Origin: Niallia sp. Man26
Lineage (GTDB): Bacteria > Bacillota > Bacilli > Bacillales > Cytobacillaceae
DNA length: 64,000 nucleotides
NCBI RefSeq assembly: GCF_022049065.2
Contig: NZ_CP095744.1
Span: 186,001 to 250,000 of the forward strand
Direction: 5' to 3'
Shown: piece by piece, positions 1-6,824 of the stretch
Position numbering within the stretch: position 1 is the stretch's first letter
Layout of the letters: every line of letters begins with the position of its first letter
The notes under the pieces: generated by a model
The model's input: only the letters and a program-made list of their open reading frames with translations
Told to the model about the DNA's origin: nothing
Database searches by the model: none
Program-made: the position numbers and the translations under genes

Positions 1-161
1 GAACAGTTGTAATGTCATAAGACGCGGTTTCGCTAGTCTTTAATGTTAATATAATAACAAAATATAAAATGATTGTCTTTGCGTTTCACTATCCAATTAT
101 ACGTGTTCTTCTTAAATAATATAATAGAATTTTGCTGTCTTTTTTTAACTGATTGCTGGTC

Positions 162-287
162 TTATTGTTTGATAATCTTTTCATCAACCCGCTTTTCAAT
201 CTTTTCCATTAAGCTTCTATCCTTTAGAAGTTCTTCTTTATTCTTTTTAATCAGTTCAAACATATTCATTTTAACTTGTTTTTTCAT
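162..287 (-). CDS. FbpB-family small basic protein
   Basis: A 41-residue lysine-rich protein with a good ribosome site (AAGGATGAG) ahead of its ATG. The pattern ELIKKNKEELLKD followed by IEKRVDEK matches the small Fur-regulated basic protein B family (FbpB of B. subtilis), which acts with the sRNA FsrA in iron sparing. No membrane segment or signal peptide is visible and a single charged helix is likely. It is the first gene after the manganese riboswitch and terminator at 331-493, so control by Mn2+ rather than only Fur is inferred; no Fur box was seen. The match rests on pattern recognition of a short sequence, so the family call is good but not certain and the function is unknown. Confidence 0.7.
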   Translation of the reverse strand: MKKQVKMNMFELIKKNKEELLKDRSLMEKIEKRVDEKIIKQ

Positions 288-330
288 TGTTCTCATCCTT
301 TTTTTATTTTATTTTTTGGACATATTAAAC

Positions 331-366
331 AAAAAAATCCTTTACCGCTGACGGTAAAGGATTTTT
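331..366 (-). terminator. Riboswitch-controlled intrinsic terminator
   Basis: Read on the minus strand, a 12-bp stem (336-347 with 352-363) with a 4-base loop is followed by a run of seven U. It lies between the aptamer and the FbpB-like gene. Its 5' arm contains CCTTTAC, which can also pair with GTAAAGG in the linker at 378-386, giving an antiterminator. It is therefore the expression platform of the riboswitch. Confidence 0.8.
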
Positions 367-396
367 GAAAAATAAAAGACCTTTACACGTTCACAT

Positions 397-493
397 GTAA
401 AGGTCTTGCTAACAGCTTGTCAGCTGCCAACAAAGCCGAGAGTGCATGCACTCTGTAATGACGACTTTGCTGTAAAAGCTACTCCCCTTTAGG
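397..493 (-). promoter_or_regulatory. yybP-ykoY manganese riboswitch
   Basis: The minus strand shows the hallmarks of the yybP-ykoY family: TAAAGGGGAGTAGC at the 5' end, an inner segment with CGTCATTACAGA, then TTGGCAGCTGAC and the 3' strand TTAGCAAGACCTTTAC, with P1 formed by TAAAGG and CCTTTA. The family binds Mn2+. With P1 formed, the linker copy GTAAAGGTC (378-386) is free to pair with the terminator's 5' arm, predicting expression ON with manganese. Aptamer edges are approximate. Confidence 0.85.
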
Positions 494-515
494 GATATTC
501 GAAATGTATATATCT

Positions 516-544
516 ATCATATAAGAGAGAAGTAAATTCGTCAA
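516..544 (-). promoter_or_regulatory. Sigma-A promoter of the riboswitch transcript
   Basis: On the minus strand TTGACG (539-544) and TATGAT (516-521) are separated by 17 bases. The predicted start near 509 lies just upstream of the aptamer, as expected for a riboswitch leader. Confidence 0.75.
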
Positions 545-1295
545 ATATAATTCTTTAAATTTAGAAAATAACATTTTCTTTCCTATATATATAGGAAATT
601 AAAGTTTCCTTTTAAAATCTTAAGGTTACCGGAAACTTAATTTATTAAAGAGACGGATTATAATTATGCATTCGAAATGGTGTGGTTATTTAAATGTACA
701 TGCTTAAGGATGAAGGGGGATGTGAATGTAGATAATTAATCTTCCAATCTACCTGTGAGTAAAAAGATTAATGGAAGATGGAAAATTCTTTTAACTTTTT
801 TAACATTGTAAAAATGTATCGGCAAATACACCGGTAATTTTTATTTGTACATATATTGCGGTTAGTTACTTTGAAAGTTGCTAAAATTAATTCAAGATTA
901 ATGGAATGAAAGTGATCATGAAAAAAGCTTATTGGAAAGTGATACACTTGGCAGTTCCAAAAGTTAATTATTGTTTTCGGACAATTTGTAAGGGTGCTAT
1001 AATCAAATATAATTTTTTTTATGGATAAAATGCGAACGGGAGAAATCCTTCAGCACATCTTTAAAAAGTAAAAAAAGTAGGAAGGTTTTATATAGTTGCT
1101 GTGTGGGAAGTAAGATAAATAGAATATATTTTCGTATAAAAAAAGTCTAATGAGGACTACTCTCATCAGACTTTTTGCATTTTTTTAGGTTCAAATAAAC
1201 TCAAAAATCGATAAAAGTTGAGTAATATTGTTGACAAAAAAATTCAAAGAGACTCTATTGACTCTAGTACCAAAAAAGGGTTGAATAGTGTTTAG
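545..1295. other. Long A/T-rich intergenic region
   Basis: No convincing protein gene is seen between the FbpB/riboswitch unit and the nrd operon. The stretch holds a small palindrome around 580-597, an imperfect hairpin around 602-638 (AAGTTTCC with GGAAACTT), an extended -10 element at 995-1003 and a terminator-like hairpin at 1138-1175. A 36-codon frame near 918 (starting MKKAYWKVI) lacks a ribosome site and was not called. Confidence 0.5.
995..1175 (+). ncRNA. Possible small RNA transcript
   Basis: An extended -10 element TGCTATAAT (995-1003) and a terminator (AAAGTCTAATGAG with CTCATCAGACTTTTT, 1138-1175) bracket about 165 nt without a credible gene. A poor 16-codon frame near 1021 has no ribosome site. 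No known RNA family was recognised, and no clear -35 is present, so this is a weak call resting on promoter plus terminator only. Confidence 0.3.
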
Positions 1296-1309
1296 ACACA
1301 ACATATTGA
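1231..1309 (+). promoter_or_regulatory. nrd promoter region with NrdR box
   Basis: TTGACA near 1231 and a second candidate TTGAAT near 1281 lie upstream of nrdI. ACACAACATATTGA at 1296-1309 agrees at 13 of 14 positions with the NrdR consensus ACACWAYATMTTGT. NrdR is the ATP/dATP-sensing repressor of ribonucleotide reductase operons. Usually two boxes occur; a convincing second one was not found. Confidence 0.55.
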
Positions 1310-1366
1310 GATATATTTATAAAAAACATCTGTATTTAGTAGCCCTTGTATGTTTTTAGGGTATAG

Positions 1367-1397
1367 GATAGAATATTGCTTTTGCCCCTATTCTATC
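1367..1397. repeat. Inverted repeat in nrdI leader
   Basis: GATAGAATA and TATTCTATC form 9-bp arms around a 13-base loop, ending about ten bases before the nrdI ribosome site. It could be a leader hairpin or an operator; there is no U run. Confidence 0.5.
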
Positions 1398-1421
1398 AAA
1401 ATTCTTAAGGAGGGAATAATT

Positions 1422-1823
1422 TTGTTTATCGTGTTTGACAGTAAAACCGGGAATGTGCGCCGCTTTGTGCAAAAACTAGAGCTTCCAGAGCACAATTTAA
1501 TAGAACTAAAGGCTGGACTAAAAGTCTATGAACCTTTTATACTATTAACTTATACAACTGGAATGGGGCAGGTTCCTCAAACAACTTTAGACTTCCTTAA
1601 GGCAAATCACACCAATCTCTATGCAGTCGTATCGAGTGGTAATAAAAATTGGGGGCAAAACTTTGCTTTAAGTGCAAATAAGATATCAAATATGTACGGG
1701 GTACCGATTCTCCATAAGTTTGAGATGAGCGGCATGCCCGAGGATGTGGAGATAGTTAGGGAAAGGGTGCAAAATATTAGCTATGAGACACATAGAATTA
1801 AACAACGAAGTGACACAGCTTAA
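1422..1823 (+). CDS. nrdI: NrdI flavodoxin, ribonucleotide reductase activator
   Basis: NrdI is a flavodoxin-like FMN protein that supplies the oxidant for assembling the Mn(III)2-tyrosyl radical in NrdF. The sequence shows the family landmarks: FDSKTGNVRRF at the N-terminus (FMN phosphate loop), LTYTTGMGQVP, the SSGNKNWG loop and PILHKFEMSG near the C-terminus. The TTG at 1422 is chosen because AAGGAGGG lies 7 to 8 bases upstream and because it matches the family N-terminus; an ATG further up at 1350 would add 24 unrelated residues. It is 133 residues long, as usual. Its end overlaps the start of nrdE by 41 bases, so the two are translationally coupled in an nrdI-nrdE-nrdF operon. Confidence 0.92.
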   Translation: MFIVFDSKTGNVRRFVQKLELPEHNLIELKAGLKVYEPFILLTYTTGMGQVPQTTLDFLKANHTNLYAVVSSGNKNWGQNFALSANKISNMYGVPILHKFEMSGMPEDVEIVRERVQNISYETHRIKQRSDTA

Positions 1824-2916
1824 CGAAAAAGGTTTCTTCCGTCTGGAAAAAGACAAAGAGGCAGTGGCTGAATTCCTTGTATCGGAAATCGAGCCGAAAT
1901 TGATTCGTTTTGAATCTGTGGCACAAAAATTTACTTATATGGTGGAAAAAGATTTCTATTATCCACAAGTGCTGGAACAATACAGCATATCTGACATTGA
2001 AGACATAACAAATGCCGTTTACAACTATGAATTTAAATTCCAGTCTTACATGGCTATTTCAAAATTCTATAAAGATTATGCCTTGAAGACAGATGACAAG
2101 AAGAACTACTTAGAAACATACGAAGACCGCATTATCATCGTCGCCCTGTTTTTAGGACAAGGAGATGCTGAAAAAGCGAAGAAAACAGCAATCGCGATGA
2201 TTGAGCAGCGCTACCAGCCGGCAACGCCGACATTCCTGAATGCAGGCAGAAGCCGTCGCGGAGAAATGGTTTCCTGCTTCTTATTGGAAATGGACGATTC
2301 ATTAAACTCCATCTTCCATAATATCAATACATCCGGACAGCTTTCGAAAATAGGCGGCGGAGTAGCCCTTAACCTTTCGAAGCTGCGTGCCCGCAATGAA
2401 CAAATTAAAGGCATCGATAATGCAGCATCAGGTGTTGTTCCTGTTATGAAGCTGTTAGAAGATACATTCTCCTACGCTAACCAGCTTGGCCAGCGTAAAG
2501 GAGCAGGAGCTGCATACTTAAACATCTTCCATTGGGATGTTGTTGAATTTTTGGATACAAAAAAAATAAATGCCGACGAGAAGTCACGTATTCAAACACT
2601 TTCCATCGGATTAATCGTAGAAAACAAGTTCTTCCAATTAGCAAAGGAAAACAAAGACTTTTATGTTTTCGCACCGTTCAGTGTGTTTAAGGAATACGGT
2701 GTACATTTAGATGATATGCGCATGGATGAAATGTATGACGAGTTAGTGGCAAATCCAAATGTGAAAAAACGTGTTGCAATGACGGCGCGTGAAATGATCA
2801 CAAAGATTGCCCAAATTCAGCTGGAATCAGGCTATCCATACTTTATGAACAAATCCAATGCAAACAAAGCGCATGCGCTTAAAGACATTGGCCAGATTAA
2901 AATGAGCAATCTGTGT
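1783..2916 (+). CDS. nrdE: Class Ib ribonucleotide reductase alpha subunit, exon 1
   Basis: NrdE reduces ribonucleoside diphosphates to deoxyribonucleotides using a radical delivered by NrdF. This exon encodes the first 378 residues, including KFYKDYALKT, QPATPTFLNAG, the thiol-pair region MVSCFLLEM, and the allosteric/active-site core KIGGGVALNLSKLR and GQRKGAGAAYLNIFH. It stops inside the catalytic motif SNLC, the cysteine being the radical thiyl residue, and then runs into an in-frame TAA that belongs to a group I intron. After splicing, residue C is followed by TEIFQL of exon 2, restoring the SNLCTEI motif. It keeps the short N-terminus typical of class Ib, without the ATP cone of class Ia. 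The start ATG lies within the nrdI end. Confidence 0.92.
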
Positions 2917-3466
2917 TAACTTTCTAGCACCTTCAGTCAGTAATGGCTGTCGAATAACTCTGTTAAACGGGGGAAGTCCTATTTGTGTGAGAGCAATAGC
3001 GATAACCTGCCGTGCTAAATCTTATCTTATTATGATAATGCTTTACTCCCTTTAAAAGTTTATGTTTAACATGATAGATGAAAAGGAGAAACGCAATGAA
3101 TCAGAAAGTGCCTTATGGGTTTGTCTATGAGACCGTTAATAAACTTAATGGTATGAAATACATTGGTAAATTAAATATCCACAAATTTCCTGCTTATAAG
3201 AGACTTTCTGAAAGAATAAGATAAGTAAATGCCTAACGACTATCGAAAGCATAGCTGAATGAAAGACTTCAGTGAAGAAGCGAGTAGAGTAGAGCCAAGT
3301 GGTAGGTTGCTTATGCGGAATGGCATAAGCTGTAAAATCCTTTAAATCGAAAAGCAGAGCACCCCATCAGGTCGAGCTGAGGGTGATGATATAGTCTCCT
3401 CTATAGGGTATGACCTATAGCAGTTAGAAAACGGACTGAGTGTAACGAGCTCTGTTGAAGATGAGG
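2917..3466 (+). ncRNA. Group I self-splicing intron in nrdE
   Basis: This 550-nt insert separates two perfectly joining nrdE coding parts. It starts after a U (2916) and ends with a G (3466), as group I introns do. A short P1 can form between exon GTGT and intron GCAC with the splice-site U in a U-G wobble. P7 is visible as GACTAT (3238-3243) pairing with ATAGTC (3391-3396), and a P9-like hairpin CTATAGG/CCTATAG follows at 3401-3420. The flanking core strings CGACTATCGAAAGCATAGC and GATGATATAGTC resemble phage and Bacillus IA-type introns. Reading through would stop at the first intron codon (TAA), so splicing is required for NrdE. Confidence 0.88.
3096..3224 (+). pseudogene. GIY-YIG homing endonuclease remnant in intron
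   Basis: A 42-codon frame within the intron has a ribosome site (AAAAGGAGAA) and encodes YGFVYETVNKLNGMKYIGK, which carries both halves of the GIY-YIG nuclease motif (GFVY and YIG) at normal spacing. Full GIY-YIG homing endonucleases need roughly 100 residues for the catalytic domain plus a DNA-binding tail; here the frame stops soon after YIG, before the catalytic Arg and Glu. It is therefore a truncated, presumably inactive relic of the gene that once mobilised the intron. It lies between the 5' core and the R element of the ribozyme, so in a peripheral loop. Confidence 0.75.
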
Positions 3467-4426
3467 ACAGAAATCTTCCAACTTCAGGAAACTTCTGAAA
3501 TTACCGATTACGGCCAAGAAGATATTATCCGCCGTGATATTAACTGTAATCTAGGTTCCCTTAACATTCCTAATGTGATGCAGCCTGGTGATGTGTTCAG
3601 AGATTCTGTTCATGTTGGCATTGAAGCTTTAACAACCGTTTCAGACATTTCAGACGTGCAAAACGCACCGTCTGTTAAAAAAGCAAATGAAGAGCTGCAT
3701 GCGATAGGGCTAGGTGCCATGAACCTGCACGGTTACCTGTCTAAGAACCGCATCAGCTATGAATCAGATGAAGCAAAAGACTTCACTGCAACATTCTTCA
3801 TGATGATGAATTACTATTCAATCGAAAAGAGTATGCTGATTGCAAAAGAACGAAACGAAACATTCAAGGACTTTGATAAGTCTGAGTATGCGAAAGGCAC
3901 TTACTTCGAAAAATACAAAGAAGTAAGCTATGCGCCAAAAACAGATAAAGTGAAGCAATTGTTTAATGGCATCTATATTCCTACTTGTGAAGACTGGGCA
4001 GAACTAGCTGCTTTAGTTAAAGAACACGGTATGTATAATGCTTATCGTTTAGCTGTTGCCCCAACACAATCCATTGGCTATATTCAAAACGCTACAGCAT
4101 CTGTAATGCCTGTTGTTAACCAAATTGAGTCCCGCACATATGCGAACTCTACAACATATTATCCAATGCCTTATATGGATGAAACGAATTTCTGGTTCTA
4201 CAAATCAGCATTCGATATGAATCAATTTAAGATTATGGACTTGATTGCTGCAGCACAAGAGCATGTCGATCAAGGTATTTCGACCATTCTTTATGTAAAC
4301 TCAGACGTTTCTACAAAAGAATTGGCGCGCTATTATATCTATGCGAACGAAATTGGCTTGAAATCACTTTACTACACACGCACACGCAACTTGGCGATTG
4401 ACGAATGTATCGCATGTGCAGTTTAA
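3467..4426 (+). CDS. nrdE: Class Ib ribonucleotide reductase alpha subunit, exon 2
   Basis: This exon supplies the last 319 residues, giving about 697 in total, close to the 700 of B. subtilis NrdE. It begins at ACA (T of LCTEI) right after the intron's terminal G. Visible landmarks are CNLGSLN (second cysteine of the active-site redox pair), GLGAMNLHGYL, APTQSIGYIQNATASVMP (phosphate-binding loop) and the C-terminal ECIACAV, the CxxC swinging arm that is re-reduced by NrdH/thioredoxin. A TTG at 3455 is in frame but lies in the intron and is not a start. A terminator-like hairpin follows before nrdF. Confidence 0.92.
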   Translation, partial: TEIFQLQETSEITDYGQEDIIRRDINCNLGSLNIPNVMQPGDVFRDSVHVGIEALTTVSDISDVQNAPSVKKANEELHAIGLGAMNLHGYLSKNRISYESDEAKDFTATFFMMMNYYSIEKSMLIAKERNETFKDFDKSEYAKGTYFEKYKEVSYAPKTDKVKQLFNGIYIPTCEDWAELAALVKEHGMYNAYRLAVAPTQSIGYIQNATASVMPVVNQIESRTYANSTTYYPMPYMDETNFWFYKSAFDMNQFKIMDLIAAAQEHVDQGISTILYVNSDVSTKELARYYIYANEIGLKSLYYTRTRNLAIDECIACAV

Positions 4427-4436
4427 GATAATACAC

Positions 4437-4465
4437 GGGGAGCCTAAGTCTCCCCTTTATTTTTT
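4437..4465 (+). terminator. Intercistronic hairpin between nrdE and nrdF
   Basis: GGGGAG and CTCCCC form a 6-bp GC-rich stem followed by TTTATTTTTT, 20 to 50 bases before nrdF. It looks like an intrinsic terminator or attenuator inside the operon and could lower nrdF relative to nrdE. Confidence 0.6.
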
Positions 4466-4485
4466 GTAACACTGGGGGAAAGAAA

Positions 4486-5472
4486 ATGACTAAGTATGCT
4501 GTTAACTGGAATCAGCATGAAGATGATTACACACAGATGTTTTATACACAAAATACGAGACAGTTTTGGCTGCCGGAAGAAATCAGTCTTTCATCTGATA
4601 AAAATACTTGGGGTGAATTGTCAGCTACAGAGCAAGACACATACATGAAAGTGCTTGGCGGTTTGACACTTCTTGATACAGAGCAGGGCGGCGAAGGTAT
4701 GCCGTTGATCAGCATGCACGTAAGCGGCTTGCAGCGTAAAGGTGTGCTTTCCTTTATGGGAATGATGGAGCAAATCCATGCAAAATCCTACTCAACCATC
4801 TTTACAACGCTTGCTACAGAGGAAGAGATAGACCAAGTATTTGACTGGGTGCACAATCATCCTCAATTACAAAAAAAGGGCAAGCTTATCTCTGAATATT
4901 ACCAAAAGCTCTTTAAGCCAGAAGTAAGCAAGTATGACTTGTATATGGCGACAGTTGCTTCTGTCTACTTGGAATCATTCCTATTTTATTCTGGATTCTT
5001 TTATCCATTATTCTTGGCAGGGCAAGGCAAGCTGACAGCTTCTGGAGAAATAATAAACTTAATAATTCGTGACGAAAGTATACACGGAGTTTACGTTGGT
5101 CTAATAGCGCAAGAGCTGTACGGTCAGCTTACAATCGAAGAGCAGGAACGAGCTGCAAAAGAAAGACTTGATCTAATGGAAACTCTTTACCAAAATGAGT
5201 TAGGATATACGCAGGACTTATACGAAAAGATTGGTCTTGTAGATGAAGTAAATAAATTCATTCGCTACAATGCTAACAAAGCTTGTATGAACCTTGGATA
5301 TGAAGCAGTATTTGAGTCAGAGGCAATCAACCCGATCGTGGAGAACGGGATGAAAACAGATACGAAAAACCATGACTTCTTCTCTGTTAAAGGAAATGGT
5401 TATGTAAAGGCTACTAAAGTGGAGCCGTTGTCAGATGATGATTTTGTGTTTGACTGGAAAACGAACGAATAA
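4486..5472 (+). CDS. nrdF: Class Ib ribonucleotide reductase beta subunit
   Basis: NrdF houses the dinuclear metal site and tyrosyl radical that start catalysis in NrdE. At 328 residues it has the family length. The metal ligands are visible: Asp in LLDTEQGG, Glu and His in [10 protein letters not shown], Glu in [11 protein letters not shown], and Glu and His in [12 protein letters not shown]; the radical tyrosine is expected in the helix around IHAKSYS. The ribosome site GGGGGAAAG precedes the ATG. It follows nrdE after about 60 bases containing an attenuator-like hairpin and ends the operon, with a strong terminator behind it. The NrdI gene in the operon supports a manganese cofactor. Confidence 0.94.
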   Translation: MTKYAVNWNQHEDDYTQMFYTQNTRQFWLPEEISLSSDKNTWGELSATEQDTYMKVLGGLTLLDTEQGGEGMPLISMHVSGLQRKGVLSFMGMMEQIHAKSYSTIFTTLATEEEIDQVFDWVHNHPQLQKKGKLISEYYQKLFKPEVSKYDLYMATVASVYLESFLFYSGFFYPLFLAGQGKLTASGEIINLIIRDESIHGVYVGLIAQELYGQLTIEEQERAAKERLDLMETLYQNELGYTQDLYEKIGLVDEVNKFIRYNANKACMNLGYEAVFESEAINPIVENGMKTDTKNHDFFSVKGNGYVKATKVEPLSDDDFVFDWKTNE

Positions 5473-5478
5473 CGATAC

Positions 5479-5509
5479 AACCAGCTTCTAAATGGAAGCT
5501 GGTTTTTTT
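5479..5509. terminator. Terminator after nrdF
   Basis: CCAGCTTC and GAAGCTGG form an 8-bp stem followed by seven T. It lies between convergent nrdF and the LacI-type gene, whose last codon it touches. Confidence 0.8.
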
Positions 5510-6530
5510 AATTGGGGGCAGGTCCAGTGGACTCTCGGACAAGCAAAGTGGTGGGCAAAAGTATTTCTTGATTAGCTGCATCTTTATTGCTGATTCTCCA
5601 CATTAACTGTTCTACCGCTCTTTTGCCGAAAAGTTCAAGGTCGATATCCATTGTTGTGATTTTCGGTGTAGCAAGTTTCGATAATTGACCATTGTCAAAA
5701 TTCGATACGGAAATCTGTTCAGGAATTTTGTAGCCTGCATGCACGAGATACGAGCTGACGAGAAAGCCTAAGCCATCATTAACACAAAACCAGGCAGTTG
5801 GCTGTTTAGGCAGCTGGTGCATCGCTTTTCTAACACCATCCTCATCTTCTTCTATGTCGGAAAGAAGCAATGCTTCATTATGCTTTATTCCATAATGGTT
5901 TAATGCCAAATGATATCCTTCCAATCTTTCATAATAGCTCGGCGAAATCGAAATATTGCCGATGAAACCAATTTCTCTGTGCCCTAATTGAACGAGATGC
6001 TCTACCGCCAGAAATGCTCCAAACCGATTATTTGTTAATACTGCATCTGCTTTAATGTGTGGGTGATGATGATCAACTAACACAGCAGGGATGCCTGTTG
6101 AAATAATTTTTTGAATATACTCTGTATTCAAGTGGGAAAGAATTAATACTCCGTCAACCGAACCATTGAGAATAAAGGCAGGTAATTCAAGGGATTGTAT
6201 GGCTGATTGGTTTATCGATTGAATCATTAAGCTGTTGTTTTGACTTGCTATCTCCTTTTCAATACTTAAGTAAATTTCACCGAAAAAGCTTTTAAGAGAA
6301 AAGGCATAATCAGATGCAATAAGCGCAATTTTAACATTTTTGCTGTCTGTGTTATATTGGTAGTTTTTATGCGCAGGCAAATATTCATAGCCTAACTCGC
6401 GGGCTGTTGCTTCCACTAAACTTCTCGTTTTTTCACTTACACCGGCTTTGCCTGTTAACGCTTGGGAAACAGAATTTTTCGAAATATTTAACTGGTCTGC
6501 GATATCTTGCATCGTAATTTTTTTTGTCAT
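5508..6530 (-). CDS. LacI-family transcriptional regulator
   Basis: A 340-residue regulator with an N-terminal LacI helix-turn-helix (TMQDIADQLNISKNSVSQALTG, residues about 6 to 27) and a periplasmic-binding-like effector domain (NVKIALIASDYAF at about 65, LVQLGHREIGFIGN, PTAWFCVNDGLGFLV and ISVSNFDNGQLS). Such proteins repress sugar operons and release DNA on binding a sugar. It is divergent from the ABC importer/GH130 operon; a perfect 16-bp palindrome at that operon's start site is its likely operator. An inverted repeat just upstream of its own start (6583-6602) may serve autoregulation. The sugar is unknown, probably an oligosaccharide handled by the GH130 enzyme. Confidence 0.88.
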   Translation of the reverse strand: MTKKITMQDIADQLNISKNSVSQALTGKAGVSEKTRSLVEATARELGYEYLPAHKNYQYNTDSKNVKIALIASDYAFSLKSFFGEIYLSIEKEIASQNNSLMIQSINQSAIQSLELPAFILNGSVDGVLILSHLNTEYIQKIISTGIPAVLVDHHHPHIKADAVLTNNRFGAFLAVEHLVQLGHREIGFIGNISISPSYYERLEGYHLALNHYGIKHNEALLLSDIEEDEDGVRKAMHQLPKQPTAWFCVNDGLGFLVSSYLVHAGYKIPEQISVSNFDNGQLSKLATPKITTMDIDLELFGKRAVEQLMWRISNKDAANQEILLPTTLLVRESTGPAPN

Positions 6531-6582
6531 GAAATCATTCCTTCAACTAATTGAAAACAATATTATTCATAATACTAACATA

Positions 6583-6602
6583 CATGACAAAATAATGTCA
6601 TG
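6583..6602. repeat. Inverted repeat upstream of the LacI-type gene
   Basis: CATGAC and GTCATG flank an 8-base A/T spacer about 50 bases upstream of the regulator start. It could be an autoregulatory operator. Confidence 0.35.
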
Positions 6603-6676
6603 CAACAAAGTCTTTATCTTTAATATTAGTGTGAATTAACTACAATTCATACTTGGTGTTTAGTCCGAAAATCGCG

Positions 6677-6725
6677 TTGAATAATATAAAAGACAATGTG
6701 ATAATTCTAATTGTAACGTTACAAT
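6677..6725 (+). promoter_or_regulatory. Promoter and operator of the sugar ABC operon
   Basis: TTGAAT (6677-6682) and GATAAT (6700-6705) are 17 bases apart. Immediately after the -10, at 6710-6725, lies the perfect palindrome ATTGTAACGTTACAAT with a central CG, typical of LacI-family operators. A repressor there would block transcription start. Confidence 0.7.
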
Positions 6726-6824
6726 AATTTCGTATAAAAGAATTGTAATTCCCTCTTGTAATTGTAATGATAATCCACGTGTTGATGTACTGGTAAAGTA
6801 ATTAATCTTAAACGGGGTGATAAC

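Noticed and set aside
73..351. 92-residue plus-strand frame rich in Phe and Leu
   Set aside because: It is the antisense of the FbpB-like gene and the riboswitch terminator; no ribosome site.
918..1028. 36-codon frame starting MKKAYWKVI
   Set aside because: No ribosome site and no recognisable similarity; it crosses the extended -10 element.
2917..3466. Intein or frameshift as explanation for the split nrdE
   Set aside because: No intein splicing motifs; the junctions, terminal G and P7 pairing fit a group I intron, and an intein would have to be translated through.
6448..6639. 63-residue plus-strand frame over the LacI promoter region
   Set aside because: Shadow of the regulator's 5' end; no family and no ribosome site.
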